Source of the DNA: Ignavibacteriaceae bacterium
Lineage (GTDB): Bacteria; Bacteroidota; Ignavibacteria; Ignavibacteriales; Ignavibacteriaceae
Reading direction: 5' to 3'
Assembly (NCBI GenBank): GCA_025449775.1
Contig: JANWIS010000082.1
Coordinates: forward strand, 1-5,806
Length of the DNA: 5,806 bases
Below, in pieces: positions 1 through 5,400 of this stretch (its first letter is position 1; every line of letters starts with the position of its first letter). The notes beneath the pieces were generated by a model. It was not told the DNA's origin. It saw nothing but the letters and a program-made list of their open reading frames with translations, and searched no databases. Made by a program: the position numbers and the translations under genes.

Positions 1-167
1 ACAATTTATTTACTGTAAACTATAAGGTTGCTAAAATACCCGGATTAAATAGAGATATTAAATCTTCAATGAAAATCTCCAATGCCGAGGCAAGCACGTT
101 TGATGGATTTGCAATTGATATTAAGCCCACCCGAGATGAATATAAAATACATGTAAGAAAAAAGTAA
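1..167 (+). CDS. 3' end of an unrecognised gene (partial at left edge)
   Basis: The reading frame with codons starting at position 3 is open from the window edge to a TAA at 165-167, giving about 54 C-terminal residues. The peptide begins NLFTVNYKVAKIPGL and ends EYKIHVRKK, with a strongly basic tail. The alternating hydrophobic and polar residues (FTVNYKV, FAIDI, YKIHV) look like beta strands of a soluble or exported domain, but I do not recognise a family. No transmembrane segment is visible in this fragment. It is not an MsrA relative, and it is separated from msrA by 134 bp with no clear terminator, so cotranscription with msrA is possible but unproven. The call rests on the long open frame, sensible amino-acid composition and matching strand. 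A chance open frame of this length in AT-rich DNA cannot be fully excluded. Confidence 0.6.
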   Translation, partial: NLFTVNYKVAKIPGLNRDIKSSMKISNAEASTFDGFAIDIKPTRDEYKIHVRKK

Positions 168-301
168 AGAGCAGCTTGAATAATTCTTATTTGCCAAACA
201 CTTCAGACTAATCAGTTTTTATATCCGGGCAATTCACTTGCTAAACATAAAATAAACTCTCATCTTTCTCTTTATAACAAAGTAATTTAAGGCTAAACAA
301 A

Positions 302-955
302 GTGAAAAGAATTTTATTTTTCTTATTGATGAGTGCTGGATTTCTTGGATGCCAGGAAAAATTAGTGAATGCAAAATCAGAAATTAAAAGCGAAACAGGA
401 GAAAATATAAAAATGGACAACTTGCAGAAAGCTACTTTCGGCTCAGGATGTTTCTGGTGCACTGAAGCTATTTTTGAAAGACTGAATGGTGTTGTTGATG
501 TTGAGTCAGGTTATTCTGGAGGAAAAGTTGACAACCCAACTTATGAAGAAGTTTGTTCGGGCACAACAGGTCATGCCGAAGTTACACAGCTAACATTTGA
601 TCCTTCAATAATAAGTTTTGATGAACTGCTTGAAGTTTTCTGGAAGACTCACGATCCGACAACTTTAAACAGGCAAGGAAACGATGTTGGTACTCAATAC
701 CGGTCGGTTATTTTCTATCACAATGAAGAGCAGAAAAATCTTTCAGAAAAGTATAAAGAGGAATTGAATAAATCAGGGGCATGGGAGAAGCCGATAGTTA
801 CAGAAATCTCCGCTTATACAAATTTCTATTCAGCAGAAAATTATCATCAGGATTACTATGAAAATAATCCTAATCAAGGATACTGTACTTTTGTAATTGC
901 ACCAAAGGTTGAAAAGTTTGAAAAAGTTTTTAAGGACAAAGTGAAGAAGAAATAA
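302..955 (+). CDS. msrA: Peptide-methionine (S)-S-oxide reductase MsrA, probable lipoprotein
   Basis: MsrA reduces the S-epimer of methionine sulfoxide in proteins back to methionine. The fingerprint GSGCFWCTEAIF is at residues 47-58 with catalytic Cys50. Also present are YSGG (71-74), the GHAEV segment around 90-94, the DPTTLNRQGNDVGTQYRS block (118-135) and YHQDYY (181-186). Cys53, Cys85 and Cys195 are candidate resolving cysteines; the GCFWC form rather than GCFWG gives a CxxC. The first 17 residues form a short Lys-Arg start, a hydrophobic stretch and AGFLGC, a slightly irregular lipobox (Phe at -3). This predicts a lipid-anchored protein on Cys17 followed by a Lys/Glu-rich linker to about residue 40. 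The GTG start is supported by TAAGG at 288-292, nine bases upstream, by an in-frame TAA at 275-277, and by the signal peptide it creates. An in-frame ATG at 413 would give a 180-aa cytosolic enzyme of ordinary family length. Family assignment is very secure; location is less so. Confidence 0.96.
   Translation: MKRILFFLLMSAGFLGCQEKLVNAKSEIKSETGENIKMDNLQKATFGSGCFWCTEAIFERLNGVVDVESGYSGGKVDNPTYEEVCSGTTGHAEVTQLTFDPSIISFDELLEVFWKTHDPTTLNRQGNDVGTQYRSVIFYHNEEQKNLSEKYKEELNKSGAWEKPIVTEISAYTNFYSAENYHQDYYENNPNQGYCTFVIAPKVEKFEKVFKDKVKKK
397..415 (+). promoter_or_regulatory. Internal ribosome binding site and alternative msrA start (AGGAG...ATG)
   Basis: AGGAG at 397-401 lies 11 bases before an in-frame ATG at 413-415 (Met38 of the long form). 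This is a better Shine-Dalgarno match than the one before the GTG at 302, and it sits exactly between the lipoprotein-like leader plus linker and the catalytic domain. Initiation here would yield a complete MsrA without signal peptide. The site could be chance in an AG-rich linker (codons for Glu, Thr, Gly, Glu, Asn), so dual initiation is an inference. Confidence 0.4.
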
Positions 956-999
956 ATTTTTTTAGTTGAGGCGAGCGAAGTTATTTAACTACCCCAAGA

Positions 1000-2118
1000 T
1001 TATTCGTACCAGTGAGCTATCTTTGGTCTTTTTGGTGTTATAGGAAAGAATGGACCAATAATGGATTCATCAGCAGGCTTGTAATACAATTTATTTTGCA
1101 GCGCATTAAAAGTAACCTTATCCTTTGAAGTAATGCTACCGATAACATTAATATTCTGGTTGTTCAGTATAGTTTCTTTCTGACTGTATATTGTGGCCTC
1201 TACAGTTTTATTTGCATTATTCATTATCATCTTACCGCTTGTGAACATTCCAAACTGACTGAATTTAGAATTGGCAGAATTGATAGATACACTTCCATAA
1301 ATCTCAATGTCATTTTCAGCAATAATTAATCCATAGCCAGTAACATTGGTTGAGTTCATTATAACTTTACCCTTGACATAGATTATTGCAGGACTTGATT
1401 TTGTGCCAAGCGTAAGATTCCCGCTAAATGTTTTATCTCCGTTATAAGTTTGAGTTGCTTTGGCCAAATGGTTTGTTGCTATAAAATCAGGAATTGAGAT
1501 TGGCGAAACATTTTTCTTTGTTACAGGAGAGTTCTGAGGATTACTGTTCGGCACTATATTAATGTTTGTTCCACCGACAACAATATCACCAGCACTTGTT
1601 ATAAATCCTTCAAAAAAATAATTTGAGCCATTCATTTTAACCAGCTGGTTTGAATGAACATCAGCATTTAAATTAGGATTGTTTGTGTCTCTAACCGCAA
1701 TCTGATCACCATTAAATGTAATTTCTTTCTCGCCCATCACGCCCTTATTAAGAAAATTAGGAAGCGAGCTTTCGATTTTCACAAAAGCCTCAATACATTT
1801 ATTGTTATCCAAATAATTGGAAGACACGGCGATCTTAATTAATGATTCGCCCGAATAGGTTGTGTCAATAACACGAAATGTTGCCGTGCCCTCATCCAGA
1901 TTCATTGCTTGCGCAGTAGTTACCCTGTAACTATTATCTTCCGCAATTCTTACTTTAATGATTTCGACAGCACTGTTGCCGATATTTCTAACTTTTGTTT
2001 GTGAATAGCTATCGATCGTTTCTTCAGACATTTCATAAATATTCTGATTGATGATAAGATTGGATACCCCATAAATTACTATTGCGCCCAAAATCACAAT
2101 TATAAAAGTTTTTGCCAT
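1000..2118 (-). CDS. Membrane-anchored pilin-like protein with beta-solenoid-like C-terminal half (paralogue 2)
   Basis: This 372-aa protein has one N-terminal membrane helix (about residues 4-23, FIIVILGAIVIYGVSNLI). A helical, pilin-like stretch follows (SYSQTKVRNIGNSAVEIIK, about 37-55), recalling the post-helix segment of PilX-type minor pilins. A Gly/Asn-rich region of short alternating hydrophobic steps (about 135-345: NADVHSNQLVKMNGSNYFFEG, GKVIMNSTNVTGYGLIIAEN, INVIGSITSKDKVTFN) looks like a right-handed beta-solenoid of the kind seen in the C-terminal DUF7305-type region of some PilX-like proteins. It ends in HWYE. It is a gapless paralogue of the gene at 2216-3334 (about 57% identity, my hand count). 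The codon directly before ATG is TAG, so no leader peptide can lie upstream. The ribosome site is modest (GGAAAG). It is last in the cluster, 97 bp after its paralogue, and convergent to msrA with 44 bp between stops. Function unknown; a minor-pilin-like surface or periplasmic scaffold is the inference. Confidence 0.85.
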   Translation of the reverse strand: MAKTFIIVILGAIVIYGVSNLIINQNIYEMSEETIDSYSQTKVRNIGNSAVEIIKVRIAEDNSYRVTTAQAMNLDEGTATFRVIDTTYSGESLIKIAVSSNYLDNNKCIEAFVKIESSLPNFLNKGVMGEKEITFNGDQIAVRDTNNPNLNADVHSNQLVKMNGSNYFFEGFITSAGDIVVGGTNINIVPNSNPQNSPVTKKNVSPISIPDFIATNHLAKATQTYNGDKTFSGNLTLGTKSSPAIIYVKGKVIMNSTNVTGYGLIIAENDIEIYGSVSINSANSKFSQFGMFTSGKMIMNNANKTVEATIYSQKETILNNQNINVIGSITSKDKVTFNALQNKLYYKPADESIIGPFFPITPKRPKIAHWYE

Positions 2119-2177
2119 CTAATTAATCTTTCCAATAAAAAATTTTAGTGAATGCAAGCACTTCGTATCAAATAGCC

Positions 2178-2195
2178 AAGACTAACAAGACTAAT
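2178..2195. repeat. Two-copy 9-bp tandem repeat in the gap between the paralogues
   Basis: AAGACTAAC (2178-2186) is followed directly by AAGACTAAT (2187-2195), eight of nine bases identical. It lies in the 97-bp gap (2119-2215) between the two 372-aa genes. On the coding strand it reads ATTAGTCTTGTTAGTCTT, shortly after the stop codon of the upstream paralogue. No convincing promoter or hairpin terminator is seen in this gap, so the two genes are probably cotranscribed. The repeat may be no more than replication slippage. Confidence 0.45.
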
Positions 2196-2215
2196 CATTC
2201 TATCGTAAAGGTTTA

Positions 2216-3334
2216 TTATTCGTACCAATAAGCAATAACAGGTCTTAAATACGTGAAGTTAAAGAACAAACTTGTTATAGCATCAGATGGCGGCTTGTAA
2301 TAAAGTTTTTCGTTCAAGCCGTTGAATGTGATTTTGCTTTTAGAAGTTATGCTGCCAATAACTTTAACATTTGCAGTATTAACAACCGATTCGTCCTGGC
2401 AGTACATTGTTGCCTCGACCGTTAAACCGGTGTTATTCAAATTAAATTTTCCACTAGTAAAAATCCCGAACTGGCTGTGCAATGGATGAGGAGAATTGAT
2501 AGTCACGTTTCCATTAATGTTCACCTCTTGTTCAGACACGATCACCCCATAACCGGTAATGTTCGTAGCACTAAAAGTTGCTTTTCCTTTTACATAAATT
2601 ATTTTTGGATCACCCATAGTCCCGAGAGTAGTAAGTCCGCTAAATGTATGATCACTGTTGTATACAACATCTGCTTTTGGCAGAAAAGTAGTTGCAACGA
2701 AATTTGGGATTAAAACCGGAGCCACAAACTGTTGTATAACAGGCGAACCAAGCGGGTTGTAATTTGGTATTACATTGATATTTGTTCCGGCATTAACCAC
2801 AGCACCAGAGCTTGTTACAAATCCCTCAAAAAGGTAATTTGAACCATTAAGCTTAACCAAAGTGTTTGAATGAATGTCGGCATTTAGTTTTGGTTGGTTT
2901 GTATCCTTAACTGAAAGCTGATTACCATTAAAGGTAACTTCGTTTTCTCCAAGAACACTACGATTAAAATATGCGGGTACAGAATTTCTAATTCTCAAGA
3001 AGGCTATTATCGTTTTAGATTCATCCAGATAATCCGAACGAATGTCGAATTTAACCATTGGTTCACCGGCATAAGTCGTATCAACAGCTCTGTATTTTAC
3101 AGTGCCATCTTCTACAGACATTGTTGCTGGAGATGTAACTCTGTAATCCAGATCAGCTGATACCCTGGCTTTTAAAATTTCTACGGTGGTGTTTCCAATG
3201 TTCCGCACCTTTGTCTGTGCATAAGACTCAATTGAACCTTCTGACATTTCATATAAATTTTGATTGATAACCAGGTTGGTTACACCATAAATAACTATTG
3301 CTCCTAATAACACAATTAAAATTGTCTTTCCCAT
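2216..3334 (-). CDS. Membrane-anchored pilin-like protein with beta-solenoid-like C-terminal half (paralogue 1)
   Basis: This 372-aa protein has the same plan as its downstream neighbour: a membrane helix at about residues 4-23 (TILIVLLGAIVIYGVTNLV), the strictly shared INQN.YEMSE segment, a pilin-like helix with QTKVRNIGN (40-48), a globular part to about 130, and a Gly/Asn-rich solenoid-like region (about 135-345). The best conserved solenoid steps are NAD.HSN.LVK.NGSNY.FEG (151-171), KIIYVKGK (244-251), SQFG.FTSGK (287-296) and KVIGSITSK (324-332). The tail ends in YWYE. The start is fixed by an in-frame TAG two codons before ATG (TAG ATT ATG). An AAAGGA overlapping the previous gene's stop lies about 13 bases upstream, a little far, with a weaker GGA closer. 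It begins 18 bp after the PilW-like gene, indicating one transcript. The lack of any leader before the helix argues against prepilin-peptidase processing. The exact role is unknown; the PilX-like assignment rests on position and general architecture. Confidence 0.85.
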   Translation of the reverse strand: MGKTILIVLLGAIVIYGVTNLVINQNLYEMSEGSIESYAQTKVRNIGNTTVEILKARVSADLDYRVTSPATMSVEDGTVKYRAVDTTYAGEPMVKFDIRSDYLDESKTIIAFLRIRNSVPAYFNRSVLGENEVTFNGNQLSVKDTNQPKLNADIHSNTLVKLNGSNYLFEGFVTSSGAVVNAGTNINVIPNYNPLGSPVIQQFVAPVLIPNFVATTFLPKADVVYNSDHTFSGLTTLGTMGDPKIIYVKGKATFSATNITGYGVIVSEQEVNINGNVTINSPHPLHSQFGIFTSGKFNLNNTGLTVEATMYCQDESVVNTANVKVIGSITSKSKITFNGLNEKLYYKPPSDAITSLFFNFTYLRPVIAYWYE

Positions 3335-3352
3335 AATCTATCCATTATCCTT

Positions 3353-3928
3353 TCAATGTAAATTTTTTGGATATATAGTTTTCTTCCACTGAGCAGATTG
3401 GTAAGATTCATTGCTCTTCCACTGAGATTCATAAATAAGACTGAACGAAACGGACTTGATCAGTTTTCTGCCGTTAACCGTATTTAATGTAATAGCTGAA
3501 AGCGGTGACTTTGTAGAATCATTGTATGTAATACTTAAATCTTTAACCAGCCCTATTGCAGAAAAAGCTCCGCTGTTTACTTTTCTAAAGACAGGCTTGT
3601 CATCAGGGTTATCAGTTGTGGCAGACTGAGAGGTACTGCCAAGATAGTATGAAATTGTATCGATAATTCCATCGTTGAAAAGATCAGCAAGAAACTTTGT
3701 TGCAGTGTCTTTAGCTGTTAAAAAAATATCCTGATGAGGAACTCTGTATCCGGCTTTGTATATATCAAATTCAATAACCTCTGAGAAATCCTTAACTCCA
3801 GACTGAATTGTATGATTGGATTGAAATTCATTTTTCTGATCGGAGGTAGTATTGTTAAACTGAACCAAGGTTAGAAGCACCAATGCCCCGGCTACAGTTG
3901 ATCCGAGAATATCTAATAAAAATATCAT
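3353..3928 (-). CDS. PilW-like membrane-anchored pilin-like protein
   Basis: This 191-aa protein has an N-terminal membrane helix (about residues 2-23, IFLLDILGSTVAGALVLLTL). A long amphipathic helix follows, ending in FSEVIEFDIYKAGYRVP (48-64), which matches the 'D-hydrophobic-x-x-A-G-Y' signature of PilW and related minor pilins. Further PilW-like patterns are FRKVNSG (114-120), VKDLSITYND (128-137) and the closing WKKTIYPKNL (181-190), like the 'I-x-P-R-N-L' end of minor pseudopilins. Unlike true PilW there is no short leader with Gly before the helix and no Glu at +5. An Asp at residue 6 is the only acidic residue in the helix. An in-frame stop, which is the TAA of the previous gene, lies two codons before ATG, so the start cannot be extended. 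The ribosome site AAGGGG lies inside the last codons of the PilV-like gene. The two genes are in the same frame, separated only by TAA TCC, and so look translationally coupled. Confidence 0.82.
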   Translation of the reverse strand: MIFLLDILGSTVAGALVLLTLVQFNNTTSDQKNEFQSNHTIQSGVKDFSEVIEFDIYKAGYRVPHQDIFLTAKDTATKFLADLFNDGIIDTISYYLGSTSQSATTDNPDDKPVFRKVNSGAFSAIGLVKDLSITYNDSTKSPLSAITLNTVNGRKLIKSVSFSLIYESQWKSNESYQSAQWKKTIYPKNLH

Positions 3929-3931
3929 GGA

Positions 3932-4414
3932 TTAATATCCCCTTATTGTTTGAAGTCTTAGTGTATCCTGAAGCAAGTACTGGTTAGTAATAAGAATTTC
4001 TATTTTTTTGTAAAATGTTCTGCTTGTTGTTGTAATTTCCGGGTTGGCAGTTGTTCCATAAGAAACATTAACTTTTGCATTAAAAACACCAAGCTTTTCT
4101 GTTGATTCGCTCCATGTATAATTCTTGAAGTCATCTATATCATCAAATTGATTGAGCAAAATCTCGACTCCATCTGGGCCAAGGATAGCTGACAAATCAC
4201 TAGTTTTATTAACATCTGTTGTAACCGTCTTTTCATCAAAGGCAACACTGTTAATCTGTTCAATTGCAGACTGACCAATTTCATAAGCATTAGCAACAGC
4301 CTCTATGTGGAATGTTCTGGAGAGATGATTAAGAGTATTTGATCCTCTTGTAAGGATTAAAGTGGAGAGCATCATCATTCCGCCGATTACTAATATAGAT
4401 TGTGTTTGTGTCAT
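3932..4414 (-). CDS. PilV-like membrane-anchored pilin-like protein
   Basis: This 160-aa protein is the first gene of the four-gene cluster. A membrane helix (about residues 6-22, SILVIGGMMMLSTLILT) is followed by a helix containing ANAYEIGQSAIEQINSVAFDE (41-61). This resembles the 'A-x-x-I-A-x-x-hydrophobic-E-x-I-x-x-x-F-D-E' pattern of PilV-type minor pilins. The C-terminal part has strands typical of small pilin heads (FNAKVNVSYG, 111-120; RTFYKKIEILITN, 132-144; DTLRLQTIRGY, 150-160). There is no prepilin leader: the codon directly before ATG is an in-frame TAA. A good AGGAA Shine-Dalgarno (4427-4423) lies eight bases upstream, so this start is firm. Gene order PilV-like, PilW-like, then PilX-like proteins mirrors minor-pilin operons of type IV pilus systems. 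The identification is by pattern and context; overall similarity may be low. Confidence 0.8.
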   Translation of the reverse strand: MTQTQSILVIGGMMMLSTLILTRGSNTLNHLSRTFHIEAVANAYEIGQSAIEQINSVAFDEKTVTTDVNKTSDLSAILGPDGVEILLNQFDDIDDFKNYTWSESTEKLGVFNAKVNVSYGTTANPEITTTSRTFYKKIEILITNQYLLQDTLRLQTIRGY

Positions 4415-4447
4415 TTATCTGTTTCCTAAAATTATTTTGGCTGAGTT

Positions 4448-4486
4448 GTCCAAAATTGGTGCCGTGTAAAAATTACATTTGTGCCG
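4448..4486 (-). promoter_or_regulatory. Candidate promoter/operator of the pilin-like cluster: 22-bp-period direct repeat
   Basis: On the minus strand CGGCACAAAT (4486-4477) and CGGCACCAAT (4464-4455) are identical at nine of ten positions and spaced 22 bp start to start, about two helical turns. They lie 40-72 bp before the first ATG of the cluster. The second copy runs into CGGCACCAATTTTGGAC, which resembles a sigma-54 promoter (TGGCAC, GG at -24, then ten bases) but has GG where GC is expected at -12. A start from it would fall near 4438, leaving a leader of about 24 bases containing the AGGAA site. A repeat binding site for a regulator, a degenerate sigma-54 element, or both are possible. 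Confidence 0.4.
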
Positions 4487-4496
4487 ACAAGTAATT
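4471..4496. repeat. Bulged inverted repeat AATTAC(AT)TTGT-GCCG-ACAAGTAATT
   Basis: The left arm AATTAC (4471-4476) plus TTGT (4479-4482) is complementary to ACAAGTAATT (4487-4496), ten pairs with a two-base bulge (AT, 4477-4478) and a GCCG loop. It embeds the upstream copy of the CGGCAC direct repeat. No T-tract follows on either strand, so it does not look like a terminator; an operator half-site or chance AT-rich symmetry are the alternatives. Confidence 0.4.
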
Positions 4497-4781
4497 TATG
4501 GATTGAGAAAAGCGTTCTATGAAAGTTTTGATGGTGGAAATTTTTACTCAAAATCATAGCTAATTATTACTGTACTAATAGAATAAGCTGCCTCAATTTG
4601 TTGTACTCGAAACTTATGACGTCAGAGACAAATCTTAGAATTTTGGCTGTTAACAAAGTCTTTTAGACGTGAGGAAGAAATCTAACTTTCTCAATACAAG
4701 GTTGTCAATTTTGACGCAGGATTATTTAATGGGTTTTGTAGTTATCTTTTCAAATATAGATGTTATAGATAGGACAGAATT

Positions 4782-4808
4782 AAAAAACCCCTGATAGCAG
4801 GGGCTTTT
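4782..4808 (-). terminator. Rho-independent terminator after the LTxxQ gene
   Basis: On the minus strand CCCCTG (4803-4798), loop CTAT, CAGGGG (4793-4788) form a six-pair GC-rich stem followed by six T residues (4787-4782). It begins 20 bases after the TAA of the Spy-like gene. On the plus strand the same hairpin is followed by C and four T residues, so weak bidirectional action is possible. It isolates the downstream pilin-like cluster from upstream transcription. Confidence 0.88.
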
Positions 4809-4823
4809 AATGCTAATAAATAT

Positions 4824-5297
4824 TTATTCTTCGTCTCTAACGAGCGGTGTGGAAGACATTCTGATTAAATCCACAAGAGCAGAAACCCTTGCATCAATTT
4901 GAAAAAATTTTCCAACAAGCGTAGCCGGCAGCTGTTCGAGCATTTTGTTTAAAGATTGTTTTCTTATGTCCAGCAAATCCTCGTTTAATTTCATGGATTT
5001 GTTTAACAGATCTTTAGCCGTCGCATCATCCATTGCATAATAATTCATCATATATTCTTCAGTTATGCGCACTCTTTCTTCAAATACAGGTGTTCGGGAT
5101 GCCATATACTCATCATAAAGCGGCCAGAATATTTTTGCCTGATCTTCAGTTAATTTCATATTATCATCAACGATTTCTTTAAATGTGCCACCGATGTCTT
5201 TTTTCAATCCTTCTATGTAAGTTGAATCAAAACTCTGTATCTGTGCAAAGCTTAAAGAGCTTATTAGAAAAGCCGAAAGCAATATTAATCTTTTCAT
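4824..5297 (-). CDS. Small exported Spy/CpxP-like LTxxQ protein
   Basis: This 157-aa protein starts MKRLILLSAFLISSLSFAQ, a clear Sec signal peptide with likely cleavage after SFA at residue 18. The mature part is almost wholly helical and charged. It carries LTEDQ at 49-53 followed by FWPLYDEY (57-64), the LTxxQ-type motif found in periplasmic Spy/CpxP-like proteins and in many related proteins of Bacteroidetes-Chlorobi organisms. Spy and CpxP act as periplasmic chaperones or stress sensors; a similar role here is inference. The start at 5297 is preferred because AAAGGA (5311-5306) lies eight bases before it. The in-frame ATG at 5306, which would add three residues (MNI), overlaps that Shine-Dalgarno. 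The gene is followed by a strong terminator and preceded by a 103-bp gap, so it is probably monocistronic. It ends with an acidic tail (RDEE). Confidence 0.85.
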   Translation of the reverse strand: MKRLILLSAFLISSLSFAQIQSFDSTYIEGLKKDIGGTFKEIVDDNMKLTEDQAKIFWPLYDEYMASRTPVFEERVRITEEYMMNYYAMDDATAKDLLNKSMKLNEDLLDIRKQSLNKMLEQLPATLVGKFFQIDARVSALVDLIRMSSTPLVRDEE

Positions 5298-5373
5298 AAT
5301 ATTCATCCTTTGTAATAAATTTTTGGAATTGGTGATTGCGAAAAACGATTAAGCCTAAAATATCTAATGGCAG

Positions 5374-5391
5374 ATTATTTACAAAAATAAT
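5374..5391. repeat. AT-only inverted repeat ATTATTT-ACAA-AAATAAT
   Basis: Seven-base perfect arms (5374-5380 and 5385-5391) around a four-base loop lie between the stop of the FAD oxidoreductase gene and the start of the LTxxQ gene. With only A/T pairs and no T-run after it, the hairpin is weak for a terminator. It could be an operator or promoter-associated symmetry for the LTxxQ gene. No clear -10/-35 pair is seen in the gap; TTGTAA...TATTTT on the minus strand with a 16-base spacer is the best, and it is poor. Confidence 0.3.
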
Positions 5392-5400
5392 TGTCATTAA

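Larger units (their letters stand above)
4415..4787. other. Non-coding stretch upstream of the pilin-like cluster
   Basis: Stops are dense in all frames and no gene is evident. What it holds: the direct repeat and inverted repeat described separately near 4455-4496; the 8-bp palindrome TGACGTCA at 4617-4624; and the 12-bp inverted repeat GTCAA-TT-TTGAC at 4704-4715. Over the last of these lie a minus-strand TTGACA (4708-4703) with a poor -10 TTAGAT 17 bases on, and a plus-strand TTGTCA (4702-4707) with TTTAAT (4725-4730) 17 bases on. The minus-strand cluster must be transcribed from within this region because a terminator closes the gene before it. Confidence 0.55.

Noticed and set aside
241..462. 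Minus-strand open frame of 73 codons opposite the msrA start
   Set aside because: It overlaps the well-supported msrA leader and promoter region, resembles no family, and is an antisense shadow.
302..2118. Functional link between msrA and the pilin-like cluster
   Set aside because: The name PilB has been used for a Neisseria Msr protein, but here the genes are convergent and not in one operon; adjacency alone is no evidence.
2477..2713. Plus-strand open frame of 78 codons inside paralogue 1
   Set aside because: It is antisense to a strongly conserved coding region; composition (many His, Ser, Cys) and lack of a ribosome site fit a shadow.
4519..4563. Fourteen-codon plus-strand frame starting MKVLMVE
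   Set aside because: Too short, with no good ribosome site and no other support.
4617..4624. Palindrome TGACGTCA as an operator
   Set aside because: A single 8-bp palindrome with no partner site or adjacent promoter; noted only in the description of the non-coding stretch.
5298..5306. Start of the LTxxQ gene at the ATG at 5306
   Set aside because: That ATG overlaps the AAAGGA Shine-Dalgarno; the ATG at 5297 is correctly spaced and gives a standard signal peptide.
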